A stretch of DNA of 64,000 nucleotides from Microbispora bryophytorum (GTDB taxonomy: Bacteria; Actinomycetota; Actinomycetes; Streptosporangiales; Streptosporangiaceae). The position numbers and the translations under genes were made by a program. Shown here piece after piece: positions 45,641 to 54,784 of this stretch. The notes beneath the pieces are model-generated. The model was not told the origin of the DNA. It ran no database searches and worked only from the letters and a program-made list of their open reading frames with translations. Location: NCBI RefSeq assembly GCF_006874465.1, contig NZ_VIRL01000001.1, positions 248,001 to 312,000 on the forward strand. Reading direction: 5' to 3'. Numbering within the stretch: the stretch's first letter is position 1; every line of letters begins with the position of its first letter.

Positions 45641-46804
45641 TCAGGGCATGGGGTCCAGGCCGTGGAAGGGGAACACCGCCTTCCTCGTCGCGATGACGGC
45701 CCGGTCGACGGCGTCGGCTGGATCGTACCCCTCCGAAATGTCCCGCCATTGCGGGTGCCGCCCATCGGTCATGGTCAGAGGGGGCACCTCCCCGGTGCGC
45801 TTGCCCACGTACGTCCGCCAGGTGTCCGGCGTGGCGGTCGACGGCTCGACCGGGCGCCCCAGCGCCTCGGCGATCAGATGCGTCCACGCCCGCGGCACGA
45901 CCTGGACCAGCTCGTATCCCCCGCCGCCCACCGCGACCCACCGGCCGCCGGCGGTCTCGTGGGCCAGCCGGTGCAGCGCGGCGTACGCCGTTCGCTGCCC
46001 GTCCAGGCTCAGCATGAGATGGGCCAGCGGGTCGAGGGCGTGGCTGTCGCAGCCCTGCTGGGTGACCAGGATCTGCGGCGCGAAGGCGTGCAGCAGCGGC
46101 GGGACCACCGCGTGGAAGGCGCGCAGCCACCCGGTGTCGCCGCATCCGGCCGGCAGCGCCACGTTGACCGCGGTGCCCTCCGCCCCCGTCTCCTGCGGGA
46201 AACCGGTGCCGGGGAACAGCGTGCGCGGGCTCTCGTGCAGGCTGATCGTGAGCACCCTCGGGTCGTCGTAGAACGCGGCCTGCACGCCGTCGCCGTGGTG
46301 GACGTCCACGTCCACGTACGCGATCCTCGTCGCGCCCTGCGACAGCAGCCACGCGATGGCGACCGCCGGGTCGTTGTAGACGCAGAAGCCGCTGGCGGCG
46401 CCGGGCATGGCGTGGTGCAGCCCGCCCGCGACGTTGACCGCGTGCTCGGCCTCACCCGTCCACACCGCCCTGGCGGCGGCCAGCGACGCGCCGGTGACCA
46501 GGGCGGACGCCTCGTGAACGCCCACGAAGGCGGGGTTGTCCTCGGTGCCGAGCCCGTAGCGCAGGTCCGGGCGGCCGTCCTTCGAGACGTTCTTGACCGC
46601 CTCGATGTAGTCCCGGTTGTGCACCAGCGCGATCTCGTCCTCGGTGGCGGGGGCGCAGCCGGTCGTCTCAGTGCCGTCGAGCACGCCCAGGTCGCGGGCG
46701 AGCGCCATGGTGAGCTCCACGCGTACGGGCGCGAGCGGATGGCCGGGCCCGAAATCGTACGAAACCAGAGCGTCGTCCCAGACGACCCGCACCGCCTGAC
46801 TCAT
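45641..46804 (-). CDS. acuC: Acetoin utilisation protein AcuC (class I histone deacetylase family)
   Basis: 387 residues. Zinc-dependent deacetylase fold with NVAGGLHHAMPGAASGFCVY (catalytic histidines), YVDVDVHHGDGVQAAFYDD (metal ligands) and TQQGCDSHALDPLAHL plus AVGGGGYELVQV. Removes acetyl groups from lysines, classically on acetyl-CoA synthetase; substrate here not tested. Start ATG 46804 (MSQAVRVVWDD). Confidence 0.92.
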   Translation of the reverse strand: MSQAVRVVWDDALVSYDFGPGHPLAPVRVELTMALARDLGVLDGTETTGCAPATEDEIALVHNRDYIEAVKNVSKDGRPDLRYGLGTEDNPAFVGVHEASALVTGASLAAARAVWTGEAEHAVNVAGGLHHAMPGAASGFCVYNDPAVAIAWLLSQGATRIAYVDVDVHHGDGVQAAFYDDPRVLTISLHESPRTLFPGTGFPQETGAEGTAVNVALPAGCGDTGWLRAFHAVVPPLLHAFAPQILVTQQGCDSHALDPLAHLMLSLDGQRTAYAALHRLAHETAGGRWVAVGGGGYELVQVVPRAWTHLIAEALGRPVEPSTATPDTWRTYVGKRTGEVPPLTMTDGRHPQWRDISEGYDPADAVDRAVIATRKAVFPFHGLDPMP

Positions 46805-46882
46805 GCGGCGACGGTACCGCAAAGGCCGTCACCGGCGTTCACCCGGCCGTTCGGTCCGTGCCCCGATCAGTCCGTGCCCCGA

Positions 46883-48067
46883 TCAGTCCGTACGCAGGGC
46901 GACGACGGGATCGAGCCTGGCCGCCCGCCGGGCGGGGGCCACGCCGAAGAAGACGCCGACGGCCGCGGAGACCCCGAAGGCGAGCACGATCGACCACCAC
47001 GTGATCGACGCGGGCACCGGCGAGACCGCCTGGATCAGCAGCGCCCCGCCGACCCCGGTCAGGATGCCGATCACACCGCCGATCGTGGTCAGCAGCACGG
47101 CCTCGATGAGGAACTGCCCGAGGATGTCGCGGCCACGGGCGCCGAGGGCCTTGCGCAGGCCGACCTCCTTGGTGCGCTCCCTGACTCCGACCAGCATGAT
47201 GTTGGACACCCCGACGCCGCCGACCAGCAGGGAGATCCCCGCGATGGCGGCCAGCACGCCGGTCAGCATGCCGAGGACCGTGCCGATCGTGCCGAGGAGC
47301 TGGGTCTGTGTGACGGCCGAGAACGTCTCGCCCGGGTAGCGGGCGTCCAGAGCGGCCACGACCCGCTGCCGCAGCGATTCGATCTCGTCCGGGCCGGAGG
47401 CGCCGACGGCGATGCCGTTGATCCTCGGCAGCCCGATCAGCCGCTGGGCGGTGGTGACCGGCAGGTGCACCTCCTGGTCCCGAGCCACCCCGAACGTGGA
47501 TCCGACGGTCTCGTAGACGCCGATCACCCGGAACCGCACCCCCGCGATCGTGACCTGGCGGCCGATCGGATCGACGTCCCCGAACAGCTTGGCCGCGACC
47601 TCCGAGCCGAGGATCACCACGCGCCGCCGCGTGTCCACGTCGGTCTCGCTGAGATAGCGGCCCCGGCGCAGCGGCCGGTCGAAGACGTGGGGCATGTTCT
47701 CGTCGGTCCCGGTGAGCGTGGCGAACACCTCCACGCGGCCCACCCGGACCGGCTCGCCGGAGTTCACCGCGACCGTCACCCTCGACGGGTCGCCCACCAC
47801 GCGCCGCACGTACGCGACGTCCGACAGGTCGAGGCGGCTCTGCGTGGGGGCCGCGCCCAGCCCCACCTGGCCGGGGACCACGAGGATGATGTTGCTGCCG
47901 AGCCCCGAGATCTCCTTTTCGACGGCGTTCTTGGCCCCGGTGCCGATGGCGACGAGGATCACGACCGAGAACACGCCGATGATCACACCGAGCATGGTCA
48001 GCGTGCTGCGCAGCCGGTTGACCCGTAGCGCCTCCACCGCCATCCGCAGCGCCTCGGCGGTCCTCAT
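46883..48067 (-). CDS. MacB-like ABC transporter permease
   Basis: 394 residues. Four helices with a large extracytoplasmic domain between helix 1 (LTMLGVIIGVFSVVILVAIG) and helix 2 (GMLTGVLAAIAGISLLVGGV); conserved VGVRERTKEVGLRKALGARG coupling helix and APARRAARLDPVVALRTD C-terminus. MacB-type permeases drive extrusion by mechanotransmission. ATG 48067 has GAGG eight bases upstream. Works with the ATPase and adaptor genes directly upstream. Confidence 0.93.
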   Translation of the reverse strand: MRTAEALRMAVEALRVNRLRSTLTMLGVIIGVFSVVILVAIGTGAKNAVEKEISGLGSNIILVVPGQVGLGAAPTQSRLDLSDVAYVRRVVGDPSRVTVAVNSGEPVRVGRVEVFATLTGTDENMPHVFDRPLRRGRYLSETDVDTRRRVVILGSEVAAKLFGDVDPIGRQVTIAGVRFRVIGVYETVGSTFGVARDQEVHLPVTTAQRLIGLPRINGIAVGASGPDEIESLRQRVVAALDARYPGETFSAVTQTQLLGTIGTVLGMLTGVLAAIAGISLLVGGVGVSNIMLVGVRERTKEVGLRKALGARGRDILGQFLIEAVLLTTIGGVIGILTGVGGALLIQAVSPVPASITWWSIVLAFGVSAAVGVFFGVAPARRAARLDPVVALRTD

Positions 48068-48077
48068 GACGCCGTCC

Positions 48078-48853
<776 letters not shown>

Positions 48854-48857
<4 letters not shown>

Positions 48858-50245
48858 GACAGCGACTGACCGGGGCGTACGGCGTCGGCGCCCCTGACGA
48901 CCACCCGCTCACCGGGGGACACCCCGCTGAGGATCTCCACGACCGCGTCGCCCTGCGCGCCCAGCCGGACGACCCGCCGCTCGGCCCTGCCGCCGCGCAC
49001 CGCCCACACGATCGTCTCCCTGCCGCTCGTCACGATCGCCGACGCGGGCACGGCGACGGCGTTCTCCGAGCGGCGCACGGCCAGCCGCACCACGGCGCTC
49101 ATCCCCGGCTTGGGCGCGGGGGCCGCGCCGCCGTCGTCGTAGGCGCCCCGGCCCAGGCGCAGCCGTACGGGATAGCTGACCCCGCCGGTCGCGCCCTCCT
49201 TGGGGGTGACCCCCACGCCCGTCACGCTGCCGGTGTACGTCGCGCCGGTCACCGCGTCGAACTCGACCTCGGCCGGTGTGCCCCTGCGCACCAGCAGCAC
49301 GTCGGTCTCGTCCACGTCGGCGGACAACGTGAGCACCGACACGTCGGTCACCGTGACGATCGGATCGCCGGCGGCCACCGGGACCCCGGTGGCGATCGTC
49401 CCCCCGGAACGGCCGGCGGGAGCGGCGGCCGCGGCGGCCGCCTGGCTCGCCGGCCCGGCCGGCAGTTGCGAGACCAGCGCGCCGAGGCCGCCCGCGCCCG
49501 CGGCGGAGGACGCGCCGCCGAGCGTGACCACGCCGCCGAACGGCGCCCTGACGACCAGGGCGTCCACGGCCCGCTCGGCCGCGTGCACGGCCGCCCTGGT
49601 CTGCGACCTCGACGCGGCCCGCAGGGACGCCATGGACGCGCTCAGCCCGCTCATCCCCGCGCTCACCTGGCCGCTCACCTGCGACAGCGTCTGGTCGAGC
49701 GAGCGGGTCAGCCCGTCGAGCACCTCGTCGAGCGCCCGCCGCCGGGCCCGCTGACCCTTGTCCGCGGCGTCGACGGCGGCCAGCAGCCGGGCCCTGGCCG
49801 TGCGGTCGCCGATCGACCTGGCCGCCTTCCTCGCCTGCGCGAACGACCGGGCGACGTGCGCGTCGAGCGAGCTCGGCAGCCGCAGGCGCGGCAGCCGTAC
49901 GCCGACCGGAGCGCCGCTGCCGAAGGACACCGGCCGGGCGGCCTGCCTGTCGGCCTTCCGCGCGGCCGAAAGCTGCTGTCTGGCCTGCGGAGAGCTGATC
50001 CTGGCGAGGATCTGGCCCTTCTTCACCGTGTCGCCGTCCTGGACGTACAGGCGGGCGACCGTGCCGGAGGCGGGGGCGGTCAGGGTCGCCGTCGCACGCG
50101 CGCCCACCGTCGCCGGGGCCTCGACGACCTCGCTGACGGTGGTTCTGGTGACCTCGGCCACCGGGGCCTTCTGTGGTTCCGAGGACGTGCATCCGGCGGC
50201 GAGCAGGACGGCGAGAAGGGGGACGACCCCGCGACGAGACGTCAC
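48854..50245 (-). CDS. Lipoprotein membrane-fusion (adaptor) protein of MacAB-like exporter
   Basis: 463 residues. Lipobox VLLAAGC at residue 19, then a lipoyl half (TATLTAPASGTVARLYVQDG), a long Ala/Arg-rich helical hairpin (about residues 85-225), the second lipoyl half (LVVRAPFGGVVTLGG), a beta-barrel domain and a C-terminal membrane-proximal domain ending AVRPGQSLS. HlyD/MacA family; in monoderms it likely contacts the permease outside the membrane. GTG start at 50245. Substrate unknown. Confidence 0.88.
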
Positions 50246-50345
50246 CCGCCAATCGTAAAGCGGTGGTCATCCGCCGTCCCGGGAACGCCGGTCACCGCAG
50301 GGCATAGTGCGGCAACCGGGGCGGCTCCGGGAGGGAGCGCCGAGG

Positions 50346-51140
50346 TCAGCCGGCGGCGAGACGCCGGCTGCGCTCGCAGGCCGCCTCGATCGCGTCGAGG
50401 AACGCGGCCCGCACCTTGTGGCGCTCCAGCTCGGCGATGGCGGAGATCGTGGTGCCTCCCGGCGAGGTCACGGCCTCGCGCAGGATCACCGGGTGCTCCC
50501 CCGAGTCGCGCAGCATGATCGCGGCGCCGACGATCGACTGGGTGACCATGTCGAGGGCGGCGGCGCGCGGCATGCCCAGCAGGATCCCGGCGTCGACCAT
50601 GGCCTCGACCAGATAGAAGAAGTACGCCGGGCCGCTGCCGGACAGGGCGGTGGCGGCGTCCTGCTGCGACTCGGGGATGCGCAGCACCTTGCCCACCGGG
50701 CTGAGCAGTTCCTCGGTGCGCTTGAGGTGCTCCTCGAAGGCGTGCGCCCCGGCCGAGATGACGCTCATGGCCTCGTCCACCAGGACGGGCGTGTTGGACA
50801 TGACGCGGACGACCGCCACGCCGTCCCCGAGCCTCGCCTCCACGAACGCGGTCGTGATGCCTGCCGCCACCGAGATGACCAGCCGGTCGGCGGCCACGTG
50901 CGGGGAGATCTCGGTCAGCAGTGCGCCCATGTCCTGCGGCTTGACCGCGAGGATCACCGTGTCGGCCAGCTTGGCGGCCTCGGCGTTGCTCGCGACCCGC
51001 ACGCCGTACCGCTCGCGCAGCGCCTCGGCCCGCTCTGGCCTGCGGGCCGTCGCCACGATCTCGTCCGGCCGCAGACCGGCGCGTACCAGCCCGGAGAGCA
51101 GGGCCTCGCCCATCTTTCCGGTCCCGAGAATCGCGATCAT
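50346..51140 (-). CDS. proC: Pyrroline-5-carboxylate reductase
   Basis: 264 residues; last step of proline synthesis, NAD(P)H dependent. N-terminal Rossmann site IAILGTGKMGEALLSGLVRA and the family signature ALSGSGPAYFFYLVEAMVDA with VTSPGGTTISAIAELE near the C-terminus. ATG 51140. In mycobacteria proC (Rv0500) begins the same neighbourhood as the HTH, bTHX and epimerase genes, here separated by acuC and the exporter. Confidence 0.96.
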   Translation of the reverse strand: MIAILGTGKMGEALLSGLVRAGLRPDEIVATARRPERAEALRERYGVRVASNAEAAKLADTVILAVKPQDMGALLTEISPHVAADRLVISVAAGITTAFVEARLGDGVAVVRVMSNTPVLVDEAMSVISAGAHAFEEHLKRTEELLSPVGKVLRIPESQQDAATALSGSGPAYFFYLVEAMVDAGILLGMPRAAALDMVTQSIVGAAIMLRDSGEHPVILREAVTSPGGTTISAIAELERHKVRAAFLDAIEAACERSRRLAAG

Positions 51141-51247
51141 TGCTGCACCTCTTCTGGGCTGTGCCGGGATCTGCCGGGATCTGCCCGCAGCTTACCGACC
51201 CTGCCTCGCGGAGCCGAACGCGCTGCGCCACGCGCCGGCCGAAAGGG

Positions 51248-52084
51248 TCAGTCCCAGTGTCCCGCTGCGGCGGTCTCGGCGACGTAGTCCTCGAACCGCC
51301 TGGGCGGCCGGCCGAGGGCGTGTTCCACGCCGTCGGAAGGCGCGGCGCCCCGCCCGTCGCGGATGTCGAGGAGGAGGCCCGTGAGCAGCCGCGCGACGTC
51401 GGACGGGACGCCGTTCGCGACCTGACGCTCCACGAAGACCTCGGGATCGACGTCGACGTGCCGGATCGTGCGCCCCGTGGCCCTGCCGATGAGGCCGGCC
51501 GCCTCGCCGAAGGCGATGGCCCGCGGGCCGGTCAGACAGTAGATCCGGCCGCTGTGGCGCTCGTGCGTCAGCGCCGCCGAGGCGACCTCGGCGATGTCCT
51601 CGGCGTCGACGAACGGGGTGCGCCCGTCGCCGGTGGGCAGGGCCAGGGCCCCGGCGAGGATGCCCTGCCGCCAGAAGGCCTCGCTGAAGTTCTGCGCGAA
51701 CCAGTCGGGCCGCAGGATGGTCCAGCCGACGCCCGAGTCGCGCACGGCCTGCTCCGCGGACTTCAGAGGGTGATCGTCACCGGCCTCGCCCACACCGCGG
51801 GCGGACAGCAGCACCAGCCGCCGTGCGCCCGCGGCCACCGCCTCGGCCACGAGAGCGGGGACGCGCGCCCGGCGGTCCAGGCCCGGCCGCAGGTCGGGCT
51901 CGACGATGTAGACGGCGGCGGCCCCGCCGAGCGCGGGACCCCAGGTCTCCGGTCTGCCCAGATCGAAGGGCACGTCCCCGCCGGTGCGGGATGCCGTACG
52001 GGCCCGCATACCGGCGGCCTTCAGGCGCCGGACGAGGCGACGACCGGTCTTGCCGGTGCCGCCGAGAACGAGGATCTTCTCCAT
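51248..52084 (-). CDS. NmrA-like NAD(P)-binding protein
   Basis: 278 residues, atypical SDR. Dinucleotide site KILVLGGTGKTGRRLVRRLK at the N-terminus; VGWTILRPDWFAQNFSEAFW and FVDAEDIAEVASAALTHERH are characteristic of NmrA/HSCARG-type NAD(P)H-binding proteins. No active-site Tyr-Lys pair evident. Divergent from an AraC regulator which probably controls it. Confidence 0.85.
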   Translation of the reverse strand: MEKILVLGGTGKTGRRLVRRLKAAGMRARTASRTGGDVPFDLGRPETWGPALGGAAAVYIVEPDLRPGLDRRARVPALVAEAVAAGARRLVLLSARGVGEAGDDHPLKSAEQAVRDSGVGWTILRPDWFAQNFSEAFWRQGILAGALALPTGDGRTPFVDAEDIAEVASAALTHERHSGRIYCLTGPRAIAFGEAAGLIGRATGRTIRHVDVDPEVFVERQVANGVPSDVARLLTGLLLDIRDGRGAAPSDGVEHALGRPPRRFEDYVAETAAAGHWD

Positions 52085-52152
52085 GCCTCAAGCAAACCGG
52101 GGGAAGCCAAGACGATCCATGGGAGAACATCCATCATCCATTTGTGATCGTC

Positions 52153-52164
52153 TACCGTGACGGC
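52153..52164 (+). promoter_or_regulatory. Leaderless -10 element before AraC gene
   Basis: TACCGT followed by exactly six bases and ATG, with no ribosome site. The same TACCGT-N6-ATG layout precedes the PLDc_N gene (21546-21557). This fits the TAnnnT -10 box of leaderless actinobacterial promoters. No -35 element is clear. Direct ATCCAT repeats just upstream (52115-52140) may be regulator sites. Confidence 0.45.
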
Positions 52165-53121
52165 ATGGACGTGCTGAGCGATCTGCTCCACCGGGCTCAC
52201 GCCAGGAACGCCACGGTCAGGCAGTTGATCCAGCGGCCGCCGTGGGCGCTGGCCTTCACCGGTGCCCCTCCCCTCACCGTCGTGGCCGCGCTCGGCGGCC
52301 ACGCGTCGGTCCGGCTCGACGACGCCGGCGTCACCCCGGTGCGCCTGGCCCCGGGCGACATCGCCCTCATCGGCGGCCCGCACGCGCACACGATCGCCGA
52401 CAGTCCGGCCACCCCGCCGCAGGCCGTGATCCACGGGGACAGGAAACACGTCGTCGGCGGCGAGGGGGCGGCCGGGGTGGGGGCGGTCGGGGCGCAGCGG
52501 AGTCTGGGCCCGCGCACCTACGGCGACGGCCTGCCCGGGGCCACGATCATGCTCAGGGGCGCCTGCGAAGTGCGCGGCGAGGCCGGCGTCCGGCTGCTGC
52601 GCATGCTGCCGCCGCTGGCGGTCGTGCCGTCCGGGCCGCGCACCCGGGCGGCCCTGGACCTGCTCGCCACCGAGGTCGCCCGCGACGAACCGGGCCAGGA
52701 CGCCGTCCTCCACCGGCTGCTCGACCTCGTGCTCGTGCTGGCGTTGCGGGCCTGGTGCGCCGGGCCCGAGGCTCCGCTCCCCTCCTGGCACGGGGCGCTG
52801 GCCGATCCCGCCGTCGGCGAGGCGCTGCGCCTGCTGCACGACCGTCCCGCTCATCGGTGGACGGTCGCCGAGCTGGCGGCCGGGGCCGGCATGTCCCGCG
52901 CCGCCTTCGCCGCGCGCTTCAGGAGCATGGTGGGCGAGCCCCCGCTCACCTACCTCACCGGCTGGCGGATGGCCCTGGGAGCCGATCTGCTCAGCGACAC
53001 CGACGCCACCGTCGCCGCCGTGGCCCGCGAGGTCGGCTACGAGGACGCGTTCGCCTTCAGCGTGGCGTTCAAGCGCGCCCACGGAACCAGCCCCTCGGCC
53101 TGGCGCCGTCGAACGCGCTGA
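52165..53121 (+). CDS. AraC-family transcriptional regulator with cupin domain
   Basis: 318 residues. N-terminal cupin (AraC_binding, cupin_6-like): PPWALAFTGAPPLTVVAALG and the GDIALIGGPHAHTIAD loop. C-terminal AraC double helix-turn-helix: RWTVAELAAGAGMSRAAFAA, then TVAAVAREVGYEDAFAFSVA. Divergent from the NmrA-like gene, a pairing common for oxidoreductases controlled by AraC proteins. ATG 52165 chosen; longer open frame reads into antisense of the neighbour. Confidence 0.9.
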   Translation: MDVLSDLLHRAHARNATVRQLIQRPPWALAFTGAPPLTVVAALGGHASVRLDDAGVTPVRLAPGDIALIGGPHAHTIADSPATPPQAVIHGDRKHVVGGEGAAGVGAVGAQRSLGPRTYGDGLPGATIMLRGACEVRGEAGVRLLRMLPPLAVVPSGPRTRAALDLLATEVARDEPGQDAVLHRLLDLVLVLALRAWCAGPEAPLPSWHGALADPAVGEALRLLHDRPAHRWTVAELAAGAGMSRAAFAARFRSMVGEPPLTYLTGWRMALGADLLSDTDATVAAVAREVGYEDAFAFSVAFKRAHGTSPSAWRRRTR

Positions 53122-53135
53122 GCCTCGTTAGCTGA

Positions 53136-53152
53136 GCCTCGTTACCTGAGGC
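53136..53152. terminator. Small hairpin and 14-base repeat between convergent genes
   Basis: GCCTC (53136-53140) pairs with GAGGC (53148-53152). The hairpin follows two copies of TGAGCCTCGTTA (53119-53130 and 53133-53144); the first copy contains the AraC stop codon. Weak but positioned as a terminator between the convergent AraC and permease genes. Confidence 0.35.
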
Positions 53153-53178
53153 GTACGGCGGCGCTCAAGGGGATTCGG

Positions 53179-53913
53179 TCAGGAGGTCCGGCGGCGCAGC
53201 GTGGCGGCGCCGAGCAGAAGGGCCAGCACGGCCGACCCCGCCACCACGACGACGTCGCGCCAGAACTCGCCGCCCGGGTCGGCGTCCGCGACCGCGTGCG
53301 CCATCGCCTCGATCGCGTACGACATGGGCAGCACGTCCGAGATCCACTCCAGCACGGTCGCCATCTGCCCGCGCGGCACGAGGATCCCACCGAGCAGGAT
53401 CTGGGGGATCATCACGATCGGCATGAACTGCACGGCCTGGAACTCCGTACGGGCGAACGCGCTGCACAGCAGGCCGAGCGCGGTGCCGAGCAGGGCGTTG
53501 AGCAGGGCGACGAGCACCAGCGGCCACAGCGGGCCCGGCAGGTCCAGGCCCAGCCAGGTGAGGGAGACGGCCAGTGCCAGCGCCACCTGGGCACACGCCG
53601 CCAGCCCGAACGCGAGGCCGTAGCCGAGGAGGAGGTCGAGCCGGCCGAGCGGCATCGCCATGAGCCGCTCCAGCGTGCCCGACGTGCGCTCGCGCAGGGT
53701 CGCGATCGAGGTGATGAGGAACATCACCAGGAAGGGGAAGACGCACAGCAGGATCGGCGCCCAGCGGCCGAACGACCGCTCGTCGTCCATCACGTAGTAG
53801 AGCAGGATCATCACCAGCGTGGGCACCAGGACCATCAGCGCCACCGTCCGCCGGTCGTGGCGGAGCTGGGTCATGATCCGCCTTGCGGTGGCGAGGGTGA
53901 TCGCGACACTCAT
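53179..53913 (-). CDS. ABC-2 type transporter permease
   Basis: 244 residues, six membrane helices. Begins MSVAITLATARRIMTQLRHD; the ABC-2 pattern is clear in LRERTSGTLERLMAMPLGRL and MIPQILLGGILVPRGQMATV. Likely a drug or lipid exporter. ATG 53913 overlaps the ATPase TGA by four bases (ATGA). Forms a two-gene exporter with the ATPase upstream. Confidence 0.92.
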   Translation of the reverse strand: MSVAITLATARRIMTQLRHDRRTVALMVLVPTLVMILLYYVMDDERSFGRWAPILLCVFPFLVMFLITSIATLRERTSGTLERLMAMPLGRLDLLLGYGLAFGLAACAQVALALAVSLTWLGLDLPGPLWPLVLVALLNALLGTALGLLCSAFARTEFQAVQFMPIVMIPQILLGGILVPRGQMATVLEWISDVLPMSYAIEAMAHAVADADPGGEFWRDVVVVAGSAVLALLLGAATLRRRTS

Positions 53914-54638
53914 GCCGCCGCCCTCTCCTCGATCAGGCGCAGGAACGCCTCCTCCAGGTCGGCCGTGCCCGTGTGCGCGCGCAGGGCACCGGGGGTCTCG
54001 TCGGCGAGGATCTCCCCCTGGCGCAGCACGATCAGCCGCTCGCACCGCGCGGCCTCGTCCATGACGTGGCTGGAGACCAGGATCGTGGTGCCGCCCTCTG
54101 CCAGGCGGTGGAAGAGCGTCCACAGCTCCTGCCGCAGCACGGGGTCGAGCCCGACCGTCGGCTCGTCCAGCACGAGCAGTTCCGGACGGCCGAGCAGCGC
54201 CACGGCGAGCCCGGCGCGGCCCAGCTGGCCGCCGGACAGCGTGGACCCGAGCTGGCGGGCGGCACCGGCGAGCCCCACCTCGGCCAGCACCCGCTCGGGG
54301 TCGTCCTTCGGCGCGCCGAGCACGGCGGCGAAGTAGCGCAGGTTCTCCAGCACGGTCAGGTCCCGGTAGACCGCCGGGCTCTGCGTCGAGTAGCCGATCC
54401 TGCGGCGCAGGCCCGCGCTCCCGGCCGGCTCGCCGAGCACCCTCGCCTCGCCGCCGGACACGATCTGGACGCCCACGATCGCCCGCATGAGCGTCGTCTT
54501 GCCGCAGCCGCTCGGCCCGAGCAGGCCGGTGACCTGCCCTCGGGGCACCTCGAAGGTGAGGCCGTGCAGGACCTCCGCCCCGCCCCTGACCACCCGCAGA
54601 TCCCGTACGGCGATCGCGGGATCCGATAAATTCATCAT
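53910..54638 (-). CDS. ABC transporter ATP-binding protein (drug-resistance type)
   Basis: 242 residues. Walker A GLLGPSGCGKTTLMRAIVGV, signature LSGGQLGRAGLAVALLGRP (LSGGQ with a glycine-rich variation after it), Walker B LLVLDEPTVGLDP and H-loop SSHVMDEA. Starts ATG ATG AAT TTA, so codon 4 is the rare leucine codon TTA. A 24-base palindrome covers the start codons. No regulator gene is adjacent. Confidence 0.93.
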   Translation of the reverse strand: MMNLSDPAIAVRDLRVVRGGAEVLHGLTFEVPRGQVTGLLGPSGCGKTTLMRAIVGVQIVSGGEARVLGEPAGSAGLRRRIGYSTQSPAVYRDLTVLENLRYFAAVLGAPKDDPERVLAEVGLAGAARQLGSTLSGGQLGRAGLAVALLGRPELLVLDEPTVGLDPVLRQELWTLFHRLAEGGTTILVSSHVMDEAARCERLIVLRQGEILADETPGALRAHTGTADLEEAFLRLIEERAAA

Positions 54639-54650
54639 GTGATGAAATTA
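54627..54650. promoter_or_regulatory. Palindromic operator over the ABC exporter start codon
   Basis: TAAATTCATCA, a 2-base spacer and TGATGAAATTA are inverted copies with a single unpaired position, in an otherwise GC-rich region. The site covers the two ATG codons of the ATPase gene, as expected for a repressor (TetR or MarR type) acting on a leaderless or short-leader transcript. The cognate repressor is not in the window beside it. Confidence 0.7.
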
Positions 54651-54784
54651 GACCCGCGACAGGGGCGCGTCAACGCGTGATCGGCTGCTCGGTGGCGGCG
54701 CACGGGATCATCGGCGCCCGGTCGAGAAGCCTCCTCTGCCGACCGGATCACACCGGTGAGGGCCGTCGATCGCGAGGAGTCCGG

